From Foliamicus sp965115835 (GTDB taxonomy: Bacteria; Pseudomonadota; Gammaproteobacteria; Steroidobacterales; Foliamicaceae): 64,000 nucleotides of DNA. The notes under the pieces were generated by a model. It was not told the DNA's origin and ran no database searches. It saw only the letters and a list, made by a program, of their open reading frames with translations. Shown here in pieces: positions 27,293 through 35,855 of this stretch (positions within the stretch are counted from its first letter, which is position 1; every line of letters begins with the position of its first letter). The stretch is from NCBI GenBank assembly GCA_965115835.1, contig OZ220471.1, forward strand, positions 1,798,001-1,862,000. Direction: 5' to 3'. The translations under genes and the position numbers were made by a program.

Positions 27293-28567
27293 TTGTCCGA
27301 AGACTCAATACGTTTCAATTCCCTTGATTTGCCGCCGCCGGTTCAGGAGGGCATCCGGCGCGCCGGTTTCGAGACGCTGACTCCGATCCAGGCCAAGGCC
27401 CTGCCGCTGGCCATGGACGGCCGTGACGTGGCCGGTCAGGCGCAAACCGGCACCGGGAAGACGGCCGCATTTCTGCTGGCGATCTTCAATCGGCTGTTGC
27501 GCTGTCCGCCGCCGAAACGTTCCAGCCTGTGCGCGCCGCGCGCCGTGGTGTTGGCGCCAACCAGGGAGCTGGCTCAGCAGATCGAGCGGGACGCGCAGCT
27601 TCTGGGCGCGGCTACCGGTTTGAGCATGATGGTGGTGTACGGCGGGGCGGCGTACAAGTCGCAGCGCGAGCGCTTGAGCTCTGGAACCGACTTGCTGATT
27701 GGCACTCCCGGCAGGTTGCTGGACTATTACCGGCAGGGCGTATTCACCCTCTCGGCGGTCGAGGTGATTGTCATTGACGAAGCCGACCGCATGTACGACC
27801 TGGGCTTCATCCGCGACATCCGCTACGTGATGCGACGGCTGCCGCCGCGCGAGAAGCGCCTGAGCATGCTGTTCTCCGCCACCCTGGGCTATCTGGTCAT
27901 GGAGTTGGCCACCACGCACCTGAATGATCCGGAGGTGGTGCGCATCGAGCCCGACAAGAAAGTGGTCGACGAGGTGGAGCAATGGCTGTATTACCCCGCC
28001 AGCGAAGAGAAGGCGCCGTTGCTGGCGGCGCTGTTGTCACAGCACGGCGTGGAGCGCAGCATGGTCTTCGTGAACACGCGCCGCGAGGCCGACTATCTGG
28101 CCCGGCGGCTGGATGGCTGGGGCATGACGGCCCAGGCCATCTCCGGCGATGTGCCGCAAAGCAAACGGATGGACATGCTCAAGCGCTTCCACGACGGCGA
28201 CCTGCCGGTTCTGGTGGCCACGGATGTGGCCTCGCGCGGACTGCACGTGCCGGACGTGACCCATGTCTTCAACTACGATTTGCCGCAGAACCCGGAAGAC
28301 TATGTGCATCGCATCGGGCGCACGGCGCGGGCCGGAGAAATGGGGCACGCAGTCAGTTTTGCCTGTGAGCACTACGCCTACTCACTGCCCGAAATCGAGG
28401 CCTTCGTCGGCCAGTCGATCCAGCGCCGCTCCATCGATCCGGATCTGCTGGCGCCCTATGCCGGCGAGCCCCCGCCGCGCTCGCAAGGGTCGAGGCGGAA
28501 CTCCTCGCGGCCGACGCGGCCGAAAGGTCACGCCCGCCGCCGGCCGCCCCGCCGCATCCGCCGATAG
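27293..28567 (+). CDS. rhlB: DEAD-box RNA helicase RhlB
   Basis: 424 residues from TTG 27293; ATG 27239 is the alternative start and the site upstream is weak. All DEAD-box motifs are visible: TPIQ, AQTGTGKT, PTRELAQQ, TPGR, IDEADRMYD, FSAT, and the HRIGRTARAG and VATDVASRGLHVPDV of the second RecA domain. IDEADRMYDLGFI is typical of RhlB, which works with RNase E in RNA decay. The C-terminal 50 or so residues are a basic Arg/Pro-rich tail as in other RhlB. The location divergent from trxA-rho is the same as in enterobacteria, supporting the assignment. Confidence 0.93.
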   Translation: MSEDSIRFNSLDLPPPVQEGIRRAGFETLTPIQAKALPLAMDGRDVAGQAQTGTGKTAAFLLAIFNRLLRCPPPKRSSLCAPRAVVLAPTRELAQQIERDAQLLGAATGLSMMVVYGGAAYKSQRERLSSGTDLLIGTPGRLLDYYRQGVFTLSAVEVIVIDEADRMYDLGFIRDIRYVMRRLPPREKRLSMLFSATLGYLVMELATTHLNDPEVVRIEPDKKVVDEVEQWLYYPASEEKAPLLAALLSQHGVERSMVFVNTRREADYLARRLDGWGMTAQAISGDVPQSKRMDMLKRFHDGDLPVLVATDVASRGLHVPDVTHVFNYDLPQNPEDYVHRIGRTARAGEMGHAVSFACEHYAYSLPEIEAFVGQSIQRRSIDPDLLAPYAGEPPPRSQGSRRNSSRPTRPKGHARRRPPRRIRR

Positions 28568-28577
28568 CGTCGGATCG

Positions 28578-29408
28578 ATGGGCGCCGGGGCCAGCGGGGA
28601 CCTGTCCCGCCTGATTGATCCTGCGGTGCGCCTCGCGCAGGAGGCGGGGCGGATCATTCTCACGCTGTTCCGGTCCGAAGCGCTGGGGGTGAACTACAAG
28701 GCCGACCGCACGCCGGTCACCGATGCGGATCGGGCGGCGCACCAGCACATCGTTTCGGGGCTGGCGGGCCTGACCCCGGAGATTGCGGTTCTGTCGGAGG
28801 AATCCGATGTCGAACAGCATGCCAGCAACCGCTCGGAGTGGGACTGGCACTGGCTGGTGGACCCCCTGGACGGAACCCGGGAGTTCATGGGCGGGGGCGA
28901 GGAGTTCACCGTGAATATCGCGCTGATCCATGGAGACCGGCCAGTGTTGGGCGTGGTGTACGCGCCGGCGATGGAGGAAATGTATTTTGCCCGCGAGGGC
29001 GGCGGAGCGTTCTTCCTTCAGGCGGGATCGGAGGTCGCCCGGAACATTGCCGTGCGCCAGCCGCTGGAGGCGCCGCTACGGGTTCTGGCCAGCCGTTCGC
29101 ACGCCGCCTCGGCGGTCGAGCTTTATGTGAGCGCCCTGGGCAGCGCCTTGGGCGCGACGCACCGGCGCGCGGTGGCCAGTTCGCTGAAGTTCTGCCTGAT
29201 CGCAAGGGGCGAGGCGGATGTCTATCCGCGCATGGGCCCCACATCCGAATGGGACACAGCCGCCGGACAGGCGATCCTGGAATGCGCCGGCGGGGCGGTG
29301 ATCGACCTTCACGGCCGGCCGTTTCGCTATCGCAAGCCCTCCACGCTCAATCCCCCGTTCATCGCCTGCGGCGACCCCGGCCACGACTGGCTGCAATATC
29401 TCTCCTGA
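28578..29408 (+). CDS. cysQ: 3'(2'),5'-bisphosphate nucleotidase CysQ
   Basis: 276 residues of the inositol monophosphatase fold. It removes the 3' phosphate of PAP or PAPS made during sulfate assimilation. Seen: the metal-binding Glu in VLSEESD, the signature LVDPLDGTREF and the second site SEWDTAAGQAI. LNPPFIACGD near the C-terminus is also typical. ATG 28578 lies 10 bp after the rhlB stop, so it is probably co-transcribed with rhlB. The ribosome-binding site is weak. Confidence 0.92.
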   Translation: MGAGASGDLSRLIDPAVRLAQEAGRIILTLFRSEALGVNYKADRTPVTDADRAAHQHIVSGLAGLTPEIAVLSEESDVEQHASNRSEWDWHWLVDPLDGTREFMGGGEEFTVNIALIHGDRPVLGVVYAPAMEEMYFAREGGGAFFLQAGSEVARNIAVRQPLEAPLRVLASRSHAASAVELYVSALGSALGATHRRAVASSLKFCLIARGEADVYPRMGPTSEWDTAAGQAILECAGGAVIDLHGRPFRYRKPSTLNPPFIACGDPGHDWLQYLS

Positions 29409-29667
29409 GCGAGGGGGCTGTGGATCGCTGGCGATCAACGCACATCGCAGCGTCATTTCTTCAACAGTGAAGCCGCGACCGTAATAACAGCAATCGACAG
29501 CGCCAGTCATCCGGGCGCCATCAACGGGTGCTTGCGCTCCTCGCTCATCGACCACGGCAGCCAATACAACAGGAAATCTCCTGCCGAACGGGGAACAAGG
29601 CAAATGTTCGCTCGGGCCGTGGGAGTTTCAACGAAATGGATGTTCTCAGTCGCAGCGGCGGGGCAGG
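29409..29667. other. Intergenic between cysQ and the accessory island, nothing recognised
   Basis: 259 bp between two convergent genes. I checked for IS ends, tRNA and terminator hairpins and saw none that I would call. It marks the left edge of the accessory island. Confidence 0.5.
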
Positions 29668-31218
29668 TCAGTCAGCAGCACGCCATCGAAGCAGCGCGCT
29701 TTCCAGTCCTTCCGCCATCGGTTGAATGTCGCTCCCCAATTTTCCTGCCTCCAACCGCCCGACCAAGCGGGCGATATCCGGTACACGCCGACCCTGAAGA
29801 ACTTCGGCCAGACTGTGCAACTTGGTCTTGGCAATCCGCGCAGGGGAGTCCGACGCCGAATCGTAGATCGAGTCCAATTGATTCATGCGTGCTGCGAGGG
29901 CGTCTGTTCCAAGACTCAGTTCGGCGGCTTCCTCGGTAGAGAATTTTCTCAACGCGCACCATACCCAGACCTCCGGCGCGTCACCGGGAAGGAACAACAC
30001 CGGAACATCTCCCGCTTGATCGCGCAACCTCGCCTCCGCTGCGCTTCCGTGCTTGTCGCCGTCGAGAACGAAAACAAAGCTGTCGATCTGACCGAACTTG
30101 CGAAATGCAGCCGCGTGGGACGGGAACTCTTCCGCCCCTGTGTCACGGCCTATGCGAACCGTTTCCGTCCTGATCCCCTGCTGAACAAGAAGAACATCGA
30201 GTACGCCTTGCAGAATGCCCTCGGCCACCTCGTCTTCGCAAAGGAGGTTGAGGGCGTCCCCGGAACGCCCGTAGAGTGCATTCTGGACGATATCTCGATA
30301 GGCAGGGCGGACCGTGACCTGACCGTGATCGTCACGTTCGAGGAAGACACGTCCGTTCGCCGGCACCGAATCCAGCACGACCGGACTGTGGGACGTAACA
30401 ATGATTTGAAGGTCGTTGCGCAGCGCCAATTGTTGCAACTGCAACATGAGGAGCTGTTGCACCCAGGGATGCAACCCTGCTTCTACTTCGTCGATCAGAA
30501 TCAACGCCCCCTTGAGTTGAGCGATTTCCTGAGAAAGGCGAAGAATGGCCCGCTCGCCAGCGGACATGTGCAGTTCGGAATACGCGGCGCCTCGTTCCTG
30601 AGCAGCAAAGAGCAGAGTCTTGGTTCCACTCGACAGATTCACGACTTCGGAATATCGAAACGGAAGCATCCGGTGCGCAAACTCAATCTGCGACGCTGGC
30701 AGAACTTTCTCTTGCGGCGCAAGAGTCGAGCGCGACATGCTCAAGACTCCGCGCACTTCGGACGGATTGCTGAGGTTGCTCAGAGTCCTGAGATAGATAG
30801 GCCGCTCTGGCTGGCTGGCATTCTTCCGGCCGAGGAAGCTCCGATTCCAGCCCTTGGACCGCCGCCATCGCATGGACCGCCGACCTTCCGGCGTCGCATA
30901 GTCAAAATCGATAATGACTTCGTTCTTGTGATCCTCGCGTACCCCGATCTTTGGCCGGTAATCAGGAAACAGCGTGGACGGCACGAAGTCCTTGACGCCG
31001 GCTCCGGGAACCCGGTATGCGCAAGCCGCCGCAAACAGCACAGTCGATTTTCCGCTGGCGTTGCCGCCAGCAATGACGCTGACCGGATAGTCAAACACCG
31101 TACGCAGGTTGTCGATGCCCCGAATCCCGCACAAGTGAATTTCCGAGAGAAAATGTGGAAGATGCGGCTTCTTGCCCTGCAAATGTTCCCATAATTCCCT
31201 GAAACGTCGCTCGATCAT
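29668..31218 (-). CDS. OLD-like AAA ATPase with TOPRIM domain
   Basis: 516 residues. The N-terminal ABC/RecF-type ATPase has Walker A GGNASGKST (about residue 55), the signature LHMSAGERAILRL, Walker B ALILIDEVEAGLHP and a switch His in VTSHSP. The C-terminal part has TOPRIM-like features: the Glu motif LLCEDEVAEGIL and the DxD motif FVLDGDKHG. This order is that of OLD-family nucleases, several of which (P2 Old, GajA of Gabija) act in phage defence. No gajB-like helicase gene adjoins it, so a stand-alone OLD-type enzyme is the best guess. ATG 31218 fits. Function in defence is inference from family and location in an island. Confidence 0.82.
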   Translation of the reverse strand: MIERRFRELWEHLQGKKPHLPHFLSEIHLCGIRGIDNLRTVFDYPVSVIAGGNASGKSTVLFAAACAYRVPGAGVKDFVPSTLFPDYRPKIGVREDHKNEVIIDFDYATPEGRRSMRWRRSKGWNRSFLGRKNASQPERPIYLRTLSNLSNPSEVRGVLSMSRSTLAPQEKVLPASQIEFAHRMLPFRYSEVVNLSSGTKTLLFAAQERGAAYSELHMSAGERAILRLSQEIAQLKGALILIDEVEAGLHPWVQQLLMLQLQQLALRNDLQIIVTSHSPVVLDSVPANGRVFLERDDHGQVTVRPAYRDIVQNALYGRSGDALNLLCEDEVAEGILQGVLDVLLVQQGIRTETVRIGRDTGAEEFPSHAAAFRKFGQIDSFVFVLDGDKHGSAAEARLRDQAGDVPVLFLPGDAPEVWVWCALRKFSTEEAAELSLGTDALAARMNQLDSIYDSASDSPARIAKTKLHSLAEVLQGRRVPDIARLVGRLEAGKLGSDIQPMAEGLESALLRWRAAD

Positions 31219-31308
31219 GATGGCGCTCTTTCCGTTCGATCAAGACACTTGACCTGCCCCCGCCAACGGGTCCAGTTTCAATGTTAGTGCATTGACGATT
31301 TCTCTGCC

Positions 31309-31430
31309 AACAGCAATTCCGCTAACGATGCAGAGTCTTTCGTTTGGGGCCGAATACTCAAGCTTGTGACCGTTCAGGCGTTGGACCGGAGCTGATTTTC
31401 GAGCATTGTCACGCTTGGCGGGAAATGCTG
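31309..31430 (-). mobile_element. 122-bp MITE-like element, copy B
   Basis: Same element as at 16093 and 36634, in reverse orientation. Ends are CAGCATTTCCCGC and GCGGAATTGCTG on the minus strand. Internal blocks gcttgtgacc, cgttcaggcgttg and gagcattgtc (plus-strand spelling) match the others. The flanking 8-mers (31301-31308 and 31431-31438) agree at only about half the positions, so a target duplication is not convincing here. It lies 40 bp past the premature end of the tcmP-like gene. Confidence 0.85.
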
Positions 31431-31469
31431 TCTGGCCGCAAAATATGGCGTCAATCAATGATTCCGTAC

Positions 31470-31934
31470 TCATGCGGTAGTGAAGAAGCCTTTTTCCGAA
31501 CGGGGGGGCTCCAGGATGTCCCCGGCGATGCGCCCGGCAATCCGCGCCGCTGCTTCTTTCCGGGCGGCGGCGCCCTTGCGCTTCGTCATGGTGAGTCTCC
31601 GCAGGTAGTCCGTGTGCGCTTTTTCCTTGTCGACGAAATAGAATCTGCAATGGATATGCAGTTGCTTTACGCGCTTCTCATTCACTCTGACGCTCGCCAG
31701 TTCGGACTCCTCAAGCATGACCAAAGGCGTACCTGAAACCTCGGTGGTTCCGTCCAGAAACAGGCCTCCTCCAGCAAACCCATCAATAAGATCGAGATTG
31801 AATTCCTCACGGACCGGGTTGACGTTCAGCCTGTCGAAGTACGCTCGAAGATAGCGCCGCAAAACCTCCAGTTTCGCCCTGCTATGCGATTCGATAACAG
31901 GGGGCGGGTCGTCAAAGCGCCATTGGAAGAGCAT
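31470..31934 (-). pseudogene. tcmP: Three-Cys-motif partner protein TcmP, truncated
   Basis: 154 residues matching the N-terminal part of TcmP: SHSRAKLEVLRRYLRAYF and NLDLIDGFAGGG (the family pattern is HSxAK...YL...DxFAGxG, resembling a methyltransferase fold) and GTPLVML. Full-length TcmP is about twice as long. The match fades after about 130 residues, the frame ends at 31470, and a MITE copy begins 40 bp further on, so the 3' half appears lost. Its start overlaps the end of the DUF5131 gene by 23 nt, the normal arrangement of this pair. TcmP is named as the partner of DUF5131 three-Cys-motif proteins; their joint role is unknown. Confidence 0.78.
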
Positions 31935-32679
31935 GGTCGTCTTTCTCGGTCAGGTACAGGGGAATTGCGTTATGCTCGATTCCCTCCAGCTTGCGGCCTC
32001 CGGCCTTCGGTGTATGTCCGCCCCATTGCTTGAAGAAGAATGGCACACCGGCTTGGGCGCAGAGGTCGCGGATATCCCGGACCCACTCCAGCCGCATGGG
32101 CCGCGCTTGGGGGCCGCTTTCTCCCCCGACGATGACCCACGACATCCCTTCGAGATCAATGTTTCCGATGGGACCCAAAAGCGGCTCGATCGAAAGGAAC
32201 CGCACGGCAGCCGGCGCCATTCGCAAATGCTCGATTCTCGTACTTGCCGAACTGTCTTCAACGGACACCCCGCACCAGATGTGATCAGGAGCCAGACCGC
32301 CCGCGTACCTGCGCCGCAGATAATTTCTCATGAGCGAACTTCGTTTTGTCAGAATTTGATAGATGTGCCTGTCCACCGTTTCCATCGTTTCGAATACGCT
32401 GTCGATAAAGCTGCGCTCCACATTCTTGTGAAACAGGTCGCTCATGGAGTTGACGAAAATCATTCGCGGTTTGCGCCATCGTGCCGGCTGACCGAGTCGA
32501 GACGGCCACTGCCGCAGGTCGAATCCCTGTTCGTACGGATGCCCGGAAATGCCGCGCCAGCGCTCTGCAAAGCGCTCGGCGTAACAGTGGTCACAGCCAC
32601 GGGTGATCTTCGTGCAACCGGTCACCGGATTCCAGGTTGCGTCAGTCCACTCAATTGCAGATTTGGCGCTCACAATCAA
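31912..32679 (-). CDS. DUF5131 (phage Gp37/Gp68-like) three-Cys-motif protein
   Basis: 255 residues with TTG 32679 as start (a GTG two codons later is also possible). The N-terminus has the family hallmark TWNPVTGCTKITRGCDHCYA, which holds the three cysteines, likely an iron-sulfur or radical SAM-like site. MIFVNSMSDLFH, QILTKRS, WCGVSVED, FLSIEPLLGPI and VIVGGESGPQARP follow as in other members. The family is common on phages and islands, and is typically adjacent to TcmP, as here. No biochemical function is established to my knowledge. Confidence 0.87.
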   Translation of the reverse strand: MIVSAKSAIEWTDATWNPVTGCTKITRGCDHCYAERFAERWRGISGHPYEQGFDLRQWPSRLGQPARWRKPRMIFVNSMSDLFHKNVERSFIDSVFETMETVDRHIYQILTKRSSLMRNYLRRRYAGGLAPDHIWCGVSVEDSSASTRIEHLRMAPAAVRFLSIEPLLGPIGNIDLEGMSWVIVGGESGPQARPMRLEWVRDIRDLCAQAGVPFFFKQWGGHTPKAGGRKLEGIEHNAIPLYLTEKDDHALPMAL

Positions 32680-33170
32680 ACTGCCAGGATTGCTTCATCA
32701 ACTCTCGCAGGGCCTCGACATCCCGTATGTTTCGTTCGGGGAGGTGAACGGTAACGGTCCCCTGACCAGCGAGTTCATCATAGCCCCCTTGCAGGCTCAG
32801 CCAGCAGGCGCGCCGCCGCAGGACGAGTTCCTTCCTCGGTCACGGTCAACCAGCGCGTCTCATCCTCCAGAAGCTCCGGCGCCACGAGCAGGCGAGGCGT
32901 CTGTGTCTCAATGCGGAAGTCGTCGTAGTTCTTCATGGACAAGCGAAAAGGCAAGGCGCCGTTTCGCAGCGCGCCAAATCCGGTCGTGGCCTTGAGTTGC
33001 AGGTCGAGGGCCGGGCGGCGCGCGCCGCCGGCCTGAACCCGCAGGTCGATGCTGTCCCGGTCCGGCCCCGGCGCCGAGGTCAGGAATCCCGCACTTGTCG
33101 CCAGCGCCTTGACGTACGCCAGGGACAACCCCTCCTTCCGGTCGGGAGTGGTGAGCAAGCCGCCGATCAT
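32651..33170 (-). pseudogene. DUF4365-type protein, frameshifted
   Basis: The first 110 or so residues (from ATG 33170) match DUF4365: EGLSLAYVKALATSAGF, PDRDSIDLRVQAGG, ALDLQLKATTGFG. The frame then ends early at 32778, but another frame continues the family pattern (RRRACWLSLQGGYDELAG, GTVTVHLPERN) to a TGA at 32651. The switch lies near 32831-32836, where GAGGAAGGAACTC seems to carry one extra base compared with a reading of GAG GAA GAA CTC. Joined, the protein would be about 172 residues, a normal length. It could be decay or a single base-calling error. The start overlaps the stop of the HsdS gene by 4 nt, and the restored end overlaps the DUF5131 start. Function unknown; often found in defence islands. 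Confidence 0.75.
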
Positions 33171-34777
33171 GCGATCTCTCCAACGAGCCGCTCGGAATCG
33201 CGAAGGGGGATCTGGCCGGAGATGAGCTTGGGAAGCAGGAGGTCGCGGACTTGTGCGAGCGATTCAGATTCTCTTTCGTTTGCGACAACGCGGTCATACA
33301 GAGGGCGCACGGCGCACTCAAAGGCAGAAAGCGCTGACCCAGCCGGGACGAGCACCGGTATAGGGCGAAATACTTTCTTGCTGATCTCGGCGAAGGTCGA
33401 GCCGCTTGATATATCCTTGATGTAATCGAGGTTCTTATGGCACCAGAATAGAACAAAAATGTTGGAAAGCCGCTTCTGGCAAACCATAGCGATGAACCCT
33501 TGGTTAACGGCGGTTGGCACTTCGGCGATTGCCAGGTAGCCAATCGGAGCACGCGAGGACAAAAGAACGGTGCCGACCGGCAAGAGCCCGGAGCTTATCT
33601 TGCTCATCCCGGCGTCGGTAATTTTCCTGTTCGTGCCAAGCAGCGTCGGCGACTTCAGCTTGGAGAGGTCCTTCGGGGTGGCCCAGTGGTGTTTGCCACC
33701 ATTCCAGTAAGAAGGTTCTCGCGTGCTGGGAGTTCCGCCGCCAATAACTTGGACCTCCTTGCCGATTTCCGAGAATACCCATCCGACTGGCTTCCCCTCG
33801 TCGTCGAGCGCATCGGGAAACAGTTTCCATATTTCGGGAGGCAGGTAGGGTTCGCGTCCTTCTGTCTTTGCCCGGACCGGTCCGAAATCGACGAACCAGT
33901 CCTTGAAGATGGCTTGCGCCATCGCTTCCAGCGTCTCGTTCATGCGCCGGTTCAGTTCGATCTTGTCGTCCAGCGCGCCGAGGACATGCGCGATGGCGCG
34001 TTGCTCGGGGAGAGGCGGGAGCTTGATTGCATATTCGGATGCACATTTCCAATTCGCGCGTGGCATTCGAGTGCCTTCAGATCGTGAATCCACGAAATCG
34101 ACAAAGTGTTGAGATGCCAAACAGTAATGAACGAACCCCTGGTCAACACCGTTTCTGGGCCTGACGACCCAAATGTCAGTTGAACAGATGCCGTCGAAAG
34201 GAGCCCTTGCGACTTTGCGAAAATACGGCCTGAGCTTCCCGAACAGCGTATCTCCCGCTCGGAATCGGTTCTTGGTGCTTTCAACATCGTTTGCAGTGCC
34301 TTGGCCTGCCAGATGCAGCGAGCCCTCGCCTATGTGCTCAAGACCAATATAGGGAGAGTCCGGCGGAACATCAGATGGCTGGACCGGATCCCGAACCAGA
34401 TGGGCACAATTCCCCAAAGTGGTATGCACTGTGTCGCAATTTCGGTTGGTAGTTTTCCGATCATCTATTGCAACCAGCACCACATGCTCGCGCTTAATCT
34501 CTTGGTGGAACCGCTCCGGCAGGCGCGCCCAGTCGCGGGCTTCGACCAGGAAGGGGATGTTCGATTCCTGCAATGCCTCCTTGAAGTCCGCCAGATTGCC
34601 TGCCGGAATCTCTTTCGACCCTGGCCCGCGCAGCACCAGATCGAGATCGCTGCCGTCATGGCTCCGCCCGTTGACGCGGCTGCCACAGGCCCACACCTCC
34701 ACATCGGGCAGATGCTCCCGCAACAGCGCCTCCAGCACTTCGCGATGCCGTGGCTCGAGATGCAGCCGGTCAGTCAT
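33167..34777 (-). CDS. Nucleotidyltransferase domain fused to type I restriction specificity subunit (HsdS)
   Basis: 536 residues. Residues 1-110 are a small nucleotidyltransferase domain of the MNT/MJ0435 type: CGSRVNGRSHDGSDLDLVL with the G-S and D-x-D catalytic pattern, and IKREHVVLV at its end. The rest is a type I specificity subunit with two target-recognition domains. The first ends at LPPLPEQRAIAHVLGALDDK and the central conserved helix NRRMNETLEAMAQAIFKDW; the second runs to the final coiled region RDLLLPKLISGQIPL. HsdS directs an HsdM/HsdR complex to its DNA site, but neither gene is in the window. The ATG overlaps an upstream stop as ATGACTGA, and its stop overlaps the DUF4365 start, so it belonged to an operon. 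The fusion is unusual. Confidence 0.87.
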   Translation of the reverse strand: MTDRLHLEPRHREVLEALLREHLPDVEVWACGSRVNGRSHDGSDLDLVLRGPGSKEIPAGNLADFKEALQESNIPFLVEARDWARLPERFHQEIKREHVVLVAIDDRKTTNRNCDTVHTTLGNCAHLVRDPVQPSDVPPDSPYIGLEHIGEGSLHLAGQGTANDVESTKNRFRAGDTLFGKLRPYFRKVARAPFDGICSTDIWVVRPRNGVDQGFVHYCLASQHFVDFVDSRSEGTRMPRANWKCASEYAIKLPPLPEQRAIAHVLGALDDKIELNRRMNETLEAMAQAIFKDWFVDFGPVRAKTEGREPYLPPEIWKLFPDALDDEGKPVGWVFSEIGKEVQVIGGGTPSTREPSYWNGGKHHWATPKDLSKLKSPTLLGTNRKITDAGMSKISSGLLPVGTVLLSSRAPIGYLAIAEVPTAVNQGFIAMVCQKRLSNIFVLFWCHKNLDYIKDISSGSTFAEISKKVFRPIPVLVPAGSALSAFECAVRPLYDRVVANERESESLAQVRDLLLPKLISGQIPLRDSERLVGEIA

Positions 34778-34865
34778 CCGCCGCTGCTTCGAGCGTGTCC
34801 GCCAGAGCCCTGGCGTCGGCGATGAACTCGGGCAGCATCAATTTCGTGGAATCCCAAGGCTCCGG
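34770..34865 (-). pseudogene. Possible 3' remnant of a gene formerly upstream of hsdS
   Basis: A 31-codon frame reading PEPWDSTKLMLPEFIADARALADTLEAAADD ends with TGA at 34770-34772, overlapping the HsdS start by 8 nt (ATGACTGA). Such an overlap is typical of genuine operon neighbours, and the residues look protein-like. It is cut off at its 5' side by a stop and the decayed ankyrin gene. It could be the tail of an HsdM or of a HEPN-type partner of the nucleotidyltransferase domain; the sequence is too short to tell. Confidence 0.35.
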
Positions 34866-34868
34866 GGT

Positions 34869-35855
34869 TCATCCTTGCCAGCCGCCATTTGCATCGTTGC
34901 TGTCCGCTGGCCGCGCGCGGCCACTTGAACTCCGGCCAGATGTCGCGCGGCGTGGACCCGGCGGCGTCCGATGCGTCCGTGCGCGCGCCCGCATTGAGAA
35001 GCACCCGGCCCACCGGCACTCGGCGGCGATGTGCAGGGGCGTTCGCCCGAGAGCATCGCGAGAATTCAGATTGGCGCCCCCGACAACAAGGCGCCTTGCG
35101 TTGTCGGCCCTGCCGAGAGTTGCGGCGGTGTGCAGGGCGGGGCGCTGCATCGCCGTTACGGCGGCGTGTCGAACCAGCGACGGGATGGTGCAGGCAAAGG
35201 TCAACTCCGTCCCTTGCCGCTGCAGGAAGCCGCGTTCGAGCAGCGCGTCGAACAAGGCCGGCGCGTGGCCGCCGGGTGGCGCTACCTCCTGGATGATGGC
35301 CGTTGCGTCTTCCGCCAGAAGAGCCCCCTCGGCGGCCAGAGCCGCCATCGCGCGTCCCGCCCAGCGAACGTTATCCTGAATGAACCCCCGGTAGCGCCCG
35401 TTGTAGTAGGTTGCCCGATCAACGGCCGCCACCCGTCGCACGGCGTCGATATCCGCCGCAGCCAGTGAAGCCGGAGCATCGGATGCGGCCAGCGCTCCCG
35501 CCAGCATTCGCAAAAACCCGTTGGTGTGCATGGGCCACCCCTGCGAGTCGCGCACCAGCGCATCGAGCCATCCGTCCAACATGCCGGCGGGCGCGGCCAC
35601 GTTGAAATGACGCAGCCAGCCCTCGAACATGGCTTGGCAATCGGCAGTCGAAAGCCTCCCCAGGGTGTGAATGCATCTGCCTTCGTCCGCATAGCGCGAG
35701 ATGTTGATGCCCTCTCGCTGCAAATGGCTGTGCAGGTAGCCCAGCCCGGCGAACACCGGCAGGATGGGAATGTCGCCAACACGACCCTCATGCAGGGTTT
35801 GCGCGCCCTCGGCGGCGTATTCCGTCAGGGACCGTCTCCGCTCGTCATCGTTCAT
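34869..35855 (-). pseudogene. ATPase C-terminal fragment with ankyrin repeats, decayed
   Basis: From 35855 the frame reads like the later part of a STAND/AAA ATPase (IPILPVFAGLGYLHSHLQ, LGRLSTADCQAMFEGWL, FDALLERGFLQRQG) with no Walker A or B, so its 5' half is missing or lies elsewhere. Ankyrin repeats follow (RPALHTAATLGRADNARRL, GRTPLHIAAE). Near 35020-35030 the frame is lost: the next ankyrin unit (VGRVLLNAGARTDASDAAG) continues in another frame. The gene therefore seems both 5'-truncated and frameshifted. ATPase-ankyrin fusions of this kind are known from defence- or host-interaction genes; the role here is unknown. Confidence 0.6.

Noticed and set aside
29668..31430. Gabija or PARIS two-gene defence system
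   Set aside because: No UvrD-like helicase or DUF4435 gene adjoins the ATPase; the neighbours are TcmP, DUF5131 and cysQ.
31301..31438. Target duplication around MITE copy B
   Set aside because: The flanking 8-mers agree at only about four positions, close to chance after end adjustment.
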